Below are positions 8,294 to 16,200 of a stretch of DNA of 59,027 nucleotides, piece after piece. The position numbers and the translations under genes are program-made. The first letter of the stretch is position 1; each line of letters starts with the position of its first letter. Below the pieces are notes generated by a model. It searched no databases. It saw nothing but the letters and a program-made list of their open reading frames with translations, and was not told where the DNA came from. This stretch comes from Nitrospira sp. (GTDB lineage: Bacteria > Nitrospirota > Nitrospiria > Nitrospirales > Nitrospiraceae), in the NCBI GenBank assembly GCA_005116945.1, contig SWDH01000021.1, forward strand, positions 1 through 59,027, in the 5' to 3' direction.

Positions 8294-8665
8294 ATGAGAG
8301 AGGGAAAAAGATTCACCATGTGGTTACGCCTGTTTGTCACACTCACGTGTCTTTTCATATCAACACCATACTTCGCCCATAGCGCAGAGCAACATGTGCT
8401 CGGAACAATCATGGCCATTGATGCAGCCCATGTCGAAATCAGAACGACAATGGGCCAATTGGTGAATCTGCGGGTCGACAAAAAAACTCGATACAAGGAC
8501 GCGAGCAATCCGAAGAAGGCCACGATGCCCGAGGTGGGCAATCGTGTCGTCATCATGGCCGAAAAGATCGAAAAAAAAGGCGGCGACGTATTACTCGCCA
8601 CCGATATCCATTTTTCTTCAGCCAAGCGTGCACAAGCCCCCAAGCCACCAATTCCAACGCAATAA
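8294..8665 (+). CDS. Small periplasmic protein, DUF5666-like
   Basis: The 123-residue protein begins with a signal peptide (hydrophobic stretch then AHSAEQH, cleavage likely around residue 33). The mature part is one small beta-rich domain with the pattern GTIMAIDAAHVEIRTTMG and VDKKTRYKD, as seen in DUF5666-type proteins that assess secreted mineral/metal environments in other clusters; function is unknown. An ATG at 8318 with GAGAGAGGG 8-15 bases upstream may be the true start, giving a 115-residue precursor. The C-terminal tail is Pro/Lys rich. Confidence 0.65.
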   Translation: MREGKRFTMWLRLFVTLTCLFISTPYFAHSAEQHVLGTIMAIDAAHVEIRTTMGQLVNLRVDKKTRYKDASNPKKATMPEVGNRVVIMAEKIEKKGGDVLLATDIHFSSAKRAQAPKPPIPTQ

Positions 8666-8673
8666 GATAACCC

Positions 8674-9132
8674 ATGCCGCCACTTCACATGACATCTGAA
8701 CCCAATCACTCGTTTTTCAGTGGTGGAGTGCGCGCAGCAGTGATTCGCGTGGCAATCACGGCCACCGCGGTATTTCTCGCGGTCCTGATCGTACCAGGCC
8801 TCGAAGTGGCCTCGCTCCCCGCCGGGCTCGCCGCAGGCCTCGTGCTCACCATTCTCAACCTCTTGGTCCGGCCCATTCTCTTTGTGCTCACCCTTCCCTT
8901 GATCGTCCTCTCGATGGGGCTCTTTCTCATTGTCGTCAACGCGATTCTTCTTGGGCTCACAGCCTATCTGGTCAGTGGATTCTCGGTCACTGGATTCTGG
9001 CCCGCCGTCGGCGGCGCGATCGTGATCAGTTTCGTCACCATGATCCTCAACTGGTGGACCTCCGACACCCGGCCAACGGAACATCGTTCGTTCCCTCAAC
9101 GTCCGCCGAAGATTATCAATCCCGGCGAGTAA
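8674..9132 (+). CDS. Phage-holin-4-family membrane protein (YvlD-like)
   Basis: The 152-residue protein has four hydrophobic helices and the family pattern GLAAGLVLTILNLLVRPILFVLTLP split across helices 2-3 (motif NxxVRPxL). Despite the family name these are ordinary small bacterial membrane proteins of unknown function. An ATG at 8689 is an alternative start. It is 8 bp downstream of the periplasmic protein gene and likely cotranscribed. Confidence 0.75.
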   Translation: MPPLHMTSEPNHSFFSGGVRAAVIRVAITATAVFLAVLIVPGLEVASLPAGLAAGLVLTILNLLVRPILFVLTLPLIVLSMGLFLIVVNAILLGLTAYLVSGFSVTGFWPAVGGAIVISFVTMILNWWTSDTRPTEHRSFPQRPPKIINPGE

Positions 9133-9201
9133 CGCGCCTTTGCATTGAATTGCCCCTCGTGCATTGCTACAATGCACTCCTTTAACTGGGCTATACGACG
9201 A

Positions 9202-11025
9202 ATGACACAGACATCTCCGCCACAGAGCAAACCTCTTCCCGAGACGCATCTCCAACGCACCTTGACATCCGTGATCAACGAGCTTCCGGTTGACTCAGCG
9301 CTCGCCGGCATATTCCACCGCGACCAAGGCCCGCTGGTCAGCCATGCCGTACGAGGCTTTACTCCTCGTGATATTCAAGCCATCCTCAGAACATTATCGG
9401 CATCGACCATCGCGGCCCCCCCTACTATAAACGACCAGGAGAGCAGCCGCACCATTCGTCTTCGCTTGATTACGCCGGGCACCAAGTCGTTGCTTGGAAT
9501 CCCCCTCCACTATCGAAACAAAACGTATGGCTTCCTCGTCATTGGGCGAAAAGAGAGCGCCACGTTCGCGAAAAAAGAAAAGAGCTTGATGGAGCAGGCC
9601 AGCGACGATGTGACCAAAGCGCTGGAACGAGAAGGCCTCTTCGATATGAACGTCGTGCTCAGCCGCCCGTTTGTCGCACACGAGCCCGTCCCTCCACCGC
9701 CTTCTCCGACAGAGATGTTTGCGGCCCCGGCTTCGCAACTCACACCGGAATTCCAAGACAAAATCATTGCCGTCTTGGTGGATGCGAACCAATACGTCGC
9801 CTATGATCGCATCTGGGCCTGCCGCTATGATCCGCTTGCTGGCAATGTCGAAGTCCTGGGACTGGCCGGGGATCTGAAAGGCGAGCAGAAGGATGGGAAG
9901 AAAGATCTCAAGCCAGGGCATCGCCTCGCACTCGATAGCTCAGCCTCCGGATGGGCAGTTCGCCATCGTAAGCCACGGGTGGATCATGATCTCGCCTCTA
10001 CGCAAGGGCGGTTCCTCGACCACAAATATCTGTTCAAAGACCGGCTACTTTCGTCGCTCGTGATTCCCTTCTTCGTCCGGGGACAAGTGGGTGGAACCAT
10101 CACCCTGGCCTCAAAAGAAGCCGGACGCTACCAACAGACGGATGCCCGCACGCTTGAACCGACGATTATCAAAATCGCAGACATTCTCCAAGCGCCGACA
10201 CCGGCGCCAACGAGCCAAGCCCCCGCTGCAGGACCAGCCGGCACACCTGGGACAGCCATTGTCCCTGATCCTTCTGAGCCCAGCATCAGAAAACAAGAGC
10301 GGCAGGCCGCGATCGGCGAATTCAGCATGTTCCTGGCCACAGAAGTGCGTGAGCCGCTCGCCTCGATCCGCGCTCAATTGGAAGAAGTCACAGGGGAAGG
10401 CATCCTCGACTTCGACCCGCAGACACGCGTCGAGAACGCAATGCGTGACATGATCAGAATCGAAGCCATTCTCAACGAGATTTTTGACTTCGCCAAACCA
10501 CTTGAACTGACTCGCCGGCTCCTTCGCATTCCAGAAGTGATTGAGAGCGCGCTCACGGTCATCGCAACCGACCTCGAAGTCACCAGAATTCAAGTCACCA
10601 AGGACTATGCGACGATGATCGCACCGGTCCGCGGCGACGAAGCGAAGCTCCAGCAAGTCTTTCTCAGTATTTTCAAGAACGCAGGTGAAGCGATGAACCC
10701 CGGTGGGCATCTCCACATTCAAGTCACCCAACATCGCGCGGGGCGCGGCGTGGAAGATCAGATCCTCATCAAGAACGACGGGGCTCCCATCCCGGCAGAC
10801 ATCGTCGATAAGGTCTTTGAGCCGTTTTTCACTACGAAACGGACTGGCGTCGGTCTGGGCCTCGCCTCGGTGAAGAAAATCATTGAAGAACATGGTGGTT
10901 CGATAGCCATTGGCAGTGCGCCTGGCGAAGGCACCACCGTCACCATCCGCCTCCCCGGTCTCAGCCACGGTCCGTCCTATCGTGGCCGCGGCCGCCGCAG
11001 GCCTCCTGCACGCCGCCCAGCCTAA
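9202..11025 (+). CDS. GAF-domain histidine-kinase-like protein lacking the phosphoacceptor His
   Basis: The 607-residue soluble protein has two GAF-like sensor regions (about residues 15-160 and 190-325), a Pro/Ala linker, a dimerisation-like segment at about 365-430 and a C-terminal HATPase domain (about 480-590). The HATPase N box (FKNAGEA), F box (FEPFFTTK) and G2 box (GVGLGLASVKK) are present. The H box, normally AHEIRNPL, reads ATEVREPL, so the phosphorylated His is Thr. The G1 box reads KNDGAPIP instead of DxGxG. It may therefore be a pseudokinase or signal through another partner. No response regulator is adjacent. The ATG at 9202 is preferred because homology starts soon after; the frame is open from 9145. 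Confidence 0.75.
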   Translation: MTQTSPPQSKPLPETHLQRTLTSVINELPVDSALAGIFHRDQGPLVSHAVRGFTPRDIQAILRTLSASTIAAPPTINDQESSRTIRLRLITPGTKSLLGIPLHYRNKTYGFLVIGRKESATFAKKEKSLMEQASDDVTKALEREGLFDMNVVLSRPFVAHEPVPPPPSPTEMFAAPASQLTPEFQDKIIAVLVDANQYVAYDRIWACRYDPLAGNVEVLGLAGDLKGEQKDGKKDLKPGHRLALDSSASGWAVRHRKPRVDHDLASTQGRFLDHKYLFKDRLLSSLVIPFFVRGQVGGTITLASKEAGRYQQTDARTLEPTIIKIADILQAPTPAPTSQAPAAGPAGTPGTAIVPDPSEPSIRKQERQAAIGEFSMFLATEVREPLASIRAQLEEVTGEGILDFDPQTRVENAMRDMIRIEAILNEIFDFAKPLELTRRLLRIPEVIESALTVIATDLEVTRIQVTKDYATMIAPVRGDEAKLQQVFLSIFKNAGEAMNPGGHLHIQVTQHRAGRGVEDQILIKNDGAPIPADIVDKVFEPFFTTKRTGVGLGLASVKKIIEEHGGSIAIGSAPGEGTTVTIRLPGLSHGPSYRGRGRRRPPARRPA

Positions 11026-11030
11026 CATCA

Positions 11031-11296
11031 CAGGATAATGAAAAAGTCCGCCAGCAGAGGGAGGGCTAGCCTATCGTCCTCCTGCTCGCGGAGCGCGCAC
11101 GATAGGAATGTGCTCGTTCGACGCGCGCAATCGAGGATCGACCAGGCTGCCCTTGAAAATGTAACGGAGAATTGAAAGAACACGCGCAGTGGGGGACTCA
11201 TCCGAGCCATCCTAGGAAACGGATACGAGCAAGCTTGGAAGGATCATCTTTGCTCACTCGCTGCGGCCTTGCTGGACGAACTTTTTGAGCATCCTG
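11031..11296. repeat. Family A palindromic element, split by a nested family B element
   Basis: The left end (11031-11057, CAGGATAATGAAAAAGTCCG) and right end (11254-11296, ending TTTTTGAGCATCCTG) are the inverted ends of a family A element. Between them sit a family B hairpin (11058-11153) and about 100 bp of other sequence. The element starts 5 bp after the stop of the kinase-like gene. This accounts for most of the 316-bp gap before the HAD gene. Confidence 0.7.
11058..11153. repeat. Family B hairpin element
   Basis: A GC-rich imperfect palindrome. Its core (GCGGAGCGCGCACGATAGG then GTGCTCGTTCGACGCGCGC) is the reverse complement of the core of the element at 14850-14946. The outer arms pair imperfectly. 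Confidence 0.7.
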
Positions 11297-11341
11297 AGGG
11301 AATGCCGCCTGTTGGTCTACTCGTGCGGCCTCTCGCCCCAG

Positions 11342-11965
11342 TTAGACGATTCTTCTGATAGCGGCCACACTATCGAACTCCTCTTCAGGGAAATGTGTCC
11401 TGAGTGATTCAATCGTTTCGTACCCCCATGACACCGCTCCAAAATCTACTTTTTCCTTACGCGCAGCCTCCAGATCGGCAACTTGATCGCCGATATAGAT
11501 GACTTCGCGACAGGGAATCCCGGTCTTTTTGAGTACCTTCTGTATTCTGGCTGGTTTGCCAAAAATTGACACGCCACACTCAAACTGGCTAATCAGTTTC
11601 GTGTTGGCAGGCCCCAGAATCCGACTGACATTCTCATGGGAGTTCGACGAAACAATAGCAAGAGTCACGTCGCGACTCACCAAATACAGCAGCAGATCGT
11701 CCACATCTTCAAACAGCGCGATGCTCGCCGCATGTTGCCTCATGAGAGAAGTAAAGCTCTTGACGACAAAAGGGAGTTTCCAATCAGGCATCCCTACCTG
11801 TTTCATGATCTGCCTGGCGTTGTAGTGCCGGAAAGTAGGTGCTAAATCCGGATCAATTGTTTTGAAACCATGCTGTTCGGCGAGTTGGTTGAATACTTGA
11901 ACAAAGAAGGGAAATGAGTCCGCGAGTGTTCCATCGAAGTCAAAAATTGCCAGCCGATATTTCAT
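11342..11965 (-). CDS. HAD-superfamily phosphatase, phosphoglycolate phosphatase-like
   Basis: The 207-residue haloacid-dehalogenase hydrolase has motif I DFDGTLADS (nucleophile D9, acid/base D11), motif II around IVSSNS, a conserved Lys in the cap-distal region, and motif IV GDQVADLEAA. It resembles Gph/PGP-type phosphatases that remove phosphate from phosphoglycolate or similar small molecules, but the substrate cannot be fixed by sequence. It is a single gene, divergent from its surroundings, with a plain ATG start at 11965. Confidence 0.85.
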   Translation of the reverse strand: MKYRLAIFDFDGTLADSFPFFVQVFNQLAEQHGFKTIDPDLAPTFRHYNARQIMKQVGMPDWKLPFVVKSFTSLMRQHAASIALFEDVDDLLLYLVSRDVTLAIVSSNSHENVSRILGPANTKLISQFECGVSIFGKPARIQKVLKKTGIPCREVIYIGDQVADLEAARKEKVDFGAVSWGYETIESLRTHFPEEEFDSVAAIRRIV

Positions 11966-12132
11966 ACACCCAGTTGTCTATCATAATGGTCGCAAGGCCG
12001 TCACCCTCGTATGGATAAGCCAATTCATTCGGAATCAGGGAAATGAGACCATCAGCTGGTCGCACCCTGCGCCAAGACGATCTCACACAACAAGATGTGA
12101 CCCTATTTTTTGGTGAATTATTCAGACCTTCC

Positions 12133-14199
12133 CTAGAGGAAAATTTCATTGCCACACTTGACGTAATCGAACCAGCTATCGGCAGCGCTTTGCGAAACGT
12201 TGCGGTAGATACGGAAATCGCCTCCGTAGGCCGCGATGTGCAGCGTCAACCCGTCCTCAAACAGATAGAGCGACGGCGCGGAAGTAAATGTACCGCTCGG
12301 GATCTGCCGCCAGTGCCCGAGCCACTCCGCTCCTGTGAAATCTCCGCGATTGGTCCAAAGGCAGCTGTCGGTACCGCGCGCCGCGACATGAACAAGAGAC
12401 CCGGTCGAACTGCAAGCTGCAGCCGGACCAGAGGTGAAAATCCCCTTCCCGATCGGCTGCCAATGATTGTTCCAGGTCGCTCCGGAATGGACTGACCAGT
12501 TGCGCCAAATCCGCATATCCTTACCGCGGCCGAATACGTGCAGAATCTTGCCGTCGGACGAACAGGCAGCAGCTGGTGCTGAGGTAAATGTGCCAGCGCC
12601 GATGGGTTCCCAGGGCGAGAACGTCTCCCCTGCATTAATCGAACGGGTGTAGTACATCTTCGAGTCCATCCCGACCGCGAAAACATGGACGATGTTACCC
12701 CCGACTGCCACGGCGGGTCCTGTGAGAAACATCCCGTTTGGAATTGCGTTCCATCCCACCCAGGTTTGACCATTGTCGGTCGATTTCGCGCGCCAGATGA
12801 AGTTGTCCGTTCCACGCCCCATTAGATGAATTGTGGTGCCGCTGAGGATCGCGCCCGCTGCGAGGCCCGAGGTGATCCGGGCCGCACCATAGCTTTGCGG
12901 ATTCTCCCAATCGCCGCCCTGGTTGAGCGAACGAAGCCGATATACTGCTCCAGTACTCTTCCGCCCGAAAAGAAACAGCTTGTTACCGGTGGCGACAATC
13001 GCAGGCATTGGATGTGCGCATGGATAAAATGTGGTGTCACTGCCAACCAACGCACCCCAGTTCGCGTGCAAAGTTCGCATCGCACTCTGGAGATCTTTAA
13101 CTGCCGGTGCCCCAAAGCGATTGTCGACGTTCGACATCGCGGCCGAGCCCCAGCCACCAGTGCGGGAAATGTAACACTCGGCATATGACTTCCCGTTATC
13201 GCCGTTATGCCAGACATCCGCCACCAATGGCATCGTTGGGTTCGTGCTGGCCCAGCCGCCAGCCGTCGTTTTGCTCGCAGTGGTTGGCATGCGTCCATGA
13301 ACCTCCTGGCGGGTGTTCTTGGTCATCACCTGGGGGTCCGGCCTGACGTTCTCGCGGATGAACTTGCCCATGTCGGCGGCCGACATGCAGACCGATCCGG
13401 CCGGTGCATGCGAGTTCGCGTTGTAGAATGGGTTGTGCGTCTCCTCGTCGGGCACCAGCTTGTAATCCTCTTTCCCGGTCAGGTCCGCCTTCCAGTCATG
13501 CTGCCAAGGTCCGTCCAGAGGGCCGGGAGAGGTCACCCCGGTTCCGGAATTCGCCATACCAAGCGGTATGAACAAGTGCTGCTTGAGCAGCTTCTCGTAA
13601 ACGATGCCCGTGGCCCTCTCGGCCATGGCCGCGCAAATGATCGAGCCGCCGCCGTACTTAAAACCTTCGCCCGGGTTAAACAATGGCTCTTCCGCCATGT
13701 AGAGAGAAACGAACAACCAGCGCTGCACCATCATGCTGACATCGCTCAGAGCTTCGGTAAGGTCATCTGGCTCGGTCTTGGGGTTGTAAGGCAGGCCAGA
13801 GGTGTGCGCCATCAGCTGCTCAATAGTGACATGCCGATTGACTATCGCGTTGGGGTCCGTGGCCTGGTTGAGTTCCGTGAAAAGGGCATTGACCGGCTGC
13901 GTCCAAAGAAGATCCGGATTCCCGATCTTGTTCTGAATAAGAATTCCCAACAAGGTTCCGGTCACTGGTTTCGAAATCGAGCCTAGACAAAACCGGTCCG
14001 TCGGTTTGATATTGTTTTGTTCGCCGGAAGCGCCACGCTTGCGGACGCCACGCTGTACGGCGACGATTTGCTTCCCTTCTTCCCGTACCAGTACGGCAGC
14101 CAAGGCCATCGAGTTGCACTGGGAAAGTGCAGTATCAATCTTTTCGATCAGAAGCTTGGTGGCGCGACTCACCTCGAAGTCCGTACCTCTATCTCCCAT
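12133..14199 (-). CDS. Serine hydrolase (beta-lactamase/esterase family) fused to a PLL-like beta-propeller
   Basis: The 688-residue protein has an N-terminal class-C-beta-lactamase-like domain (about residues 10-380). The nucleophile motif SISK places Ser74 and Lys77; a YGG replaces the usual YxN near residue 190; WHNGDNG near residue 330 supplies the HxG motif. From about residue 390 the sequence consists of five to six repeats of about 50 residues with the pattern FTSxPAAAxSS, HVFGRGxDxxIWR, TWxxW, as in PLL-type or tectonin-like lectin propellers. There is no signal peptide. A strong ribosome site (AAGGAGAT, 5-6 bases before ATG) confirms the start at 14199. An esterase or D-aminopeptidase is likelier than antibiotic resistance. 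The substrate is unknown. Confidence 0.8.
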   Translation of the reverse strand: MGDRGTDFEVSRATKLLIEKIDTALSQCNSMALAAVLVREEGKQIVAVQRGVRKRGASGEQNNIKPTDRFCLGSISKPVTGTLLGILIQNKIGNPDLLWTQPVNALFTELNQATDPNAIVNRHVTIEQLMAHTSGLPYNPKTEPDDLTEALSDVSMMVQRWLFVSLYMAEEPLFNPGEGFKYGGGSIICAAMAERATGIVYEKLLKQHLFIPLGMANSGTGVTSPGPLDGPWQHDWKADLTGKEDYKLVPDEETHNPFYNANSHAPAGSVCMSAADMGKFIRENVRPDPQVMTKNTRQEVHGRMPTTASKTTAGGWASTNPTMPLVADVWHNGDNGKSYAECYISRTGGWGSAAMSNVDNRFGAPAVKDLQSAMRTLHANWGALVGSDTTFYPCAHPMPAIVATGNKLFLFGRKSTGAVYRLRSLNQGGDWENPQSYGAARITSGLAAGAILSGTTIHLMGRGTDNFIWRAKSTDNGQTWVGWNAIPNGMFLTGPAVAVGGNIVHVFAVGMDSKMYYTRSINAGETFSPWEPIGAGTFTSAPAAACSSDGKILHVFGRGKDMRIWRNWSVHSGATWNNHWQPIGKGIFTSGPAAACSSTGSLVHVAARGTDSCLWTNRGDFTGAEWLGHWRQIPSGTFTSAPSLYLFEDGLTLHIAAYGGDFRIYRNVSQSAADSWFDYVKCGNEIFL

Positions 14200-14849
14200 T
14201 TTTATCTCCTTAATTTAAGTTGATCGAGTAACTATTCAATAACTCCGGGCAAACAAACTGTGACTCGTTTATAACCTATCAGTGTTCCTGGGAAACGATC
14301 CTCAGCCAGCGCCCTGATCTTGGTCTACGCGTCGAGGAATACTGAAGAAGCACGATAGAATTTCCCGCATAGCTCATCCTGATGCGAATGCAGTTCGTCA
14401 TCGGCATCGCCAATCCTGTTACAGCCTCGCATGCGCAGCCCGTGAGTTCGACAGGCATCGTCTTCGGATACGCGCTCCCTTCTGCGATGCCATATTCGTC
14501 GAACAGCAAACGAGATGCCAGCAGGTGATCGGACTATCGACGACATCGGATGGAATACGTATTTCCAGCAATTTCAACGCCGTACGTCTGGCGGTGTCAC
14601 CATACACGCAAGAGATGCATCTCTTAATCACAGCGGTGTGTATTGAAATAGATTCATGAGGTGAATCCAAATTGATTCATGGCCTGATCGAGACGGTCCT
14701 TCCTCACGCGTATCGAGCGACCATCGTCGATCTATGAAGTTGATCCTTCAACACTCGCTCGAGTTTCTTCTGTGATGGGGGCTGATTGACCTTCCACTGC
14801 GCGCGTCCAACGGTATGTAGATCCCTCCAAGCTTGCTCGTTTTTTCACA
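14200..14849. other. Non-coding stretch with possible decayed ORF and half of a family B element
   Basis: On the minus strand between about 14670 and 14279 two overlapping frames together read like a fragmented protein (IRIPSDVVDSP in one, ASRLLFDEYGIAEGSAYP in the other), which suggests a frameshifted remnant. I do not recognise it. From about 14700 to 14845 the sequence resembles the left half of the family B composite found at 39996-40177, cut off before its right arm. Confidence 0.35.
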
Positions 14850-14946
14850 GGAGGGTGGCCTGTTTGGGCTCCTACTGCGCGCGTCGAACGAGCACATTCC
14901 TATCGTGCGCGTTCCGCGAGCAAAGGAGGACAACAGGCCACCCTCC
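14850..14946. repeat. Family B hairpin element with a perfect 15-bp stem
   Basis: GGAGGGTGGCCTGTT (14850-14864) pairs exactly with AACAGGCCACCCTCC (14932-14946). The interior carries the family B core: GCGCGCGTCGAACGAGCAC, then GTGCGCGTTCCGCGAGCA. Confidence 0.85.
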
Positions 14947-14956
14947 CATTCTTCCT

Positions 14957-14986
14957 TTGACAGACCCACCCCCTCCCGTCTATGAT
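14957..14986 (+). promoter_or_regulatory. Sigma-70-type promoter of the small secreted protein gene
   Basis: TTGACA (14957-14962, perfect) and TATGAT (14981-14986, five of six) are separated by 18 bp. The predicted transcription start is near 14993, about 70 bp before the ATG at 15064. It lies directly beside a family B repeat. Confidence 0.7.
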
Positions 14987-15063
14987 TCTCACCACTTCAC
15001 TCAACCTTGAACTTGAACACCTATGATCTCCAGCCACTATCAATCATTCAAAGGAGTAGGCGT

Positions 15064-15432
15064 ATGAAGCTCGTAATCGGCACTGTTGCGACCGTCTCCG
15101 GTGTCCTCTTTGCGTTGTCCATGGCCTCGGCGAATCCGTCGCTTCTCCCCAAGCATGAAGGCTACCCGATGAAGAACAGCGGAAGCCCAGTGACGGGACA
15201 GCCGACCGCTAACGACCCTGGCCAGACCAATGCAAGTGGTGAGAAAGCAGGACTCAAGGCCGCTGCGTTCGACGATATCCATGCGCAGCAGAATCTCAAG
15301 AAAACGGACAATGACAGGATTACCACAGGCCAGGGAGCGAATCAGCTCCCGACCGTGCAGGGCCCACAGATCAAGATCGCCCCCCCGGTGACGTCGGCGA
15401 CGAAGATTACCGATGATCGGAAGATCGAGTAA
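15064..15432 (+). CDS. Small secreted protein of unknown function
   Basis: The 122-residue protein starts with a signal peptide (MKLVIGTVATVSGVLF, cleavage likely after ASA at about residue 22). The mature part is hydrophilic, rich in Asn, Gly, Pro, Thr and Lys and without Cys, and looks disordered. I do not recognise a family. The ATG at 15064 is fixed by an AAGGAG ribosome site (15051-15056); a longer frame from 15007 has no such site. The gene stands alone between a clear promoter and a clear terminator, which suggests a well-expressed monocistronic unit. Confidence 0.75.
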   Translation: MKLVIGTVATVSGVLFALSMASANPSLLPKHEGYPMKNSGSPVTGQPTANDPGQTNASGEKAGLKAAAFDDIHAQQNLKKTDNDRITTGQGANQLPTVQGPQIKIAPPVTSATKITDDRKIE

Positions 15433-15455
15433 TCGAGCCTTCAGCGGTTTCTCAT

Positions 15456-15497
15456 ATAGGGAGGTACCGGGCCTATTCGGTGCCTCCCTATTTTTTT
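15456..15497. terminator. Rho-independent terminator, probably bidirectional
   Basis: ATAGGGAGGTACCG (15456-15469) pairs with CGGTGCCTCCCTAT (15478-15491) in a 14-bp stem with one G-U pair and an 8-base loop, followed by a T run to 15497. The right arm overlaps the last codons of the convergent glycosylase gene, whose Lys-Lys-stop is encoded by the T run. Confidence 0.9.
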
Positions 15498-16063
15498 GTG
15501 CGCCGCATCTTCATAGGTGCCGTGACCGTACGTAGTCTGAATCGCCAGAGTTTCTCGGCCCACGTACCCGCGTAATCAACACCGATTCTTGGATACGCGC
15601 CTACCGTTCCTCTTCCCACCGCTTCCCCTCGATCCTCAAACCAGAGGGATTCGCCGATTGTAAGATCTACACGGTTGAGACGGCGATCGATCTGCAGCGC
15701 ACGACAGAGCCGCCCTGGCCCATCGATCAATGTCCCATCGAGTTCAATCGCCCTGATCAAGACGGCCGAGGGAAATTCTTCCCGCTCCGTCACCACGTTC
15801 AGACAATGGTACATGCCGTAGATAAGGTAGACGTACGCGACCCCTGCCGGACCAAACATCACCTCCGTCCGCTGCGTCCTCCCTTTCGACGCATGGCAAG
15901 CCTTATCCTCCGGCCCAACATAGGCCTCCACTTCAACAATCTTCCCTGCGAGGATACGACCATCGATTACTCGAACGAGATATTTGCCAATGAGCGATCT
16001 CGCAACCGCGACTGTTGGGCGATTGAAATAGACACGTGGAAGAATTCCAGACTTTTTCTTCAT
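15488..16063 (-). CDS. 3-methyladenine DNA glycosylase (MPG/AAG family)
   Basis: The 191-residue protein removes alkylated purines in base excision repair. It carries the AAG family landmarks: FNRPTVAVARSLIGKYLVR at the start, the catalytic Glu in IVEVEAYVGPEDKACHA, and VYLIYGMYHCLNVVT. Length is normal for bacterial members. Its 3' end shares the bidirectional terminator with the convergent secreted-protein gene. The ATG at 16063 is followed by Lys-rich residues without a signal peptide, as expected for a cytoplasmic enzyme. Confidence 0.92.
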   Translation of the reverse strand: MKKKSGILPRVYFNRPTVAVARSLIGKYLVRVIDGRILAGKIVEVEAYVGPEDKACHASKGRTQRTEVMFGPAGVAYVYLIYGMYHCLNVVTEREEFPSAVLIRAIELDGTLIDGPGRLCRALQIDRRLNRVDLTIGESLWFEDRGEAVGRGTVGAYPRIGVDYAGTWAEKLWRFRLRTVTAPMKMRRTKK

Positions 16064-16077
16064 ATGGGCTAATTATA

Positions 16078-16199
16078 GGCTGCTCAAAATGGTCATCCTG
16101 CGAGGCCGGAGGCGACGCCAACACCGCAGGTGTACCCTCTGGGGTACATTGAGGATGTTGGCGAGCCGAGAACAAAGCTGGTGACCATTTTCAGCAGCC
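16078..16199. repeat. Family A palindromic element
   Basis: Ends GGCTGCTCAAAATGGTCA (16078-16095) and TGACCATTTTCAGCAGCC (16182-16199) are inverted. A central dyad TGTACCC/GGGTACA is at 16131-16148. The element fills the space between the receptor stop codon (1 bp away) and the glycosylase start. Confidence 0.85.
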
Positions 16200-16200
16200 G

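Noticed and set aside
8674..9132. Prophage holin
   Set aside because: The family is named phage holin 4, but no other phage gene is present and members are ordinary chromosomal membrane proteins.
8272..9255. Long open frame on the minus strand (about 327 codons)
   Set aside because: It is antisense to two plus-strand genes with signal peptide and membrane segments; composition (His/Arg/Gly rich) is typical of a shadow frame.
10111..11031. Minus-strand frame of about 306 codons
   Set aside because: Antisense to the HATPase domain of the kinase-like gene; no protein-like pattern.
13207..13986. Long open frame on the plus strand (about 259 codons)
   Set aside because: It is antisense to the serine hydrolase gene, which has motifs and a strong ribosome site; the plus-strand frame is Arg/Gly/Val rich and without family pattern.
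12133..14199. Antibiotic-resistance beta-lactamase
   Set aside because: No signal peptide, YGG instead of YxN, and a fused lectin-like propeller point to an esterase or peptidase-like serine hydrolase.
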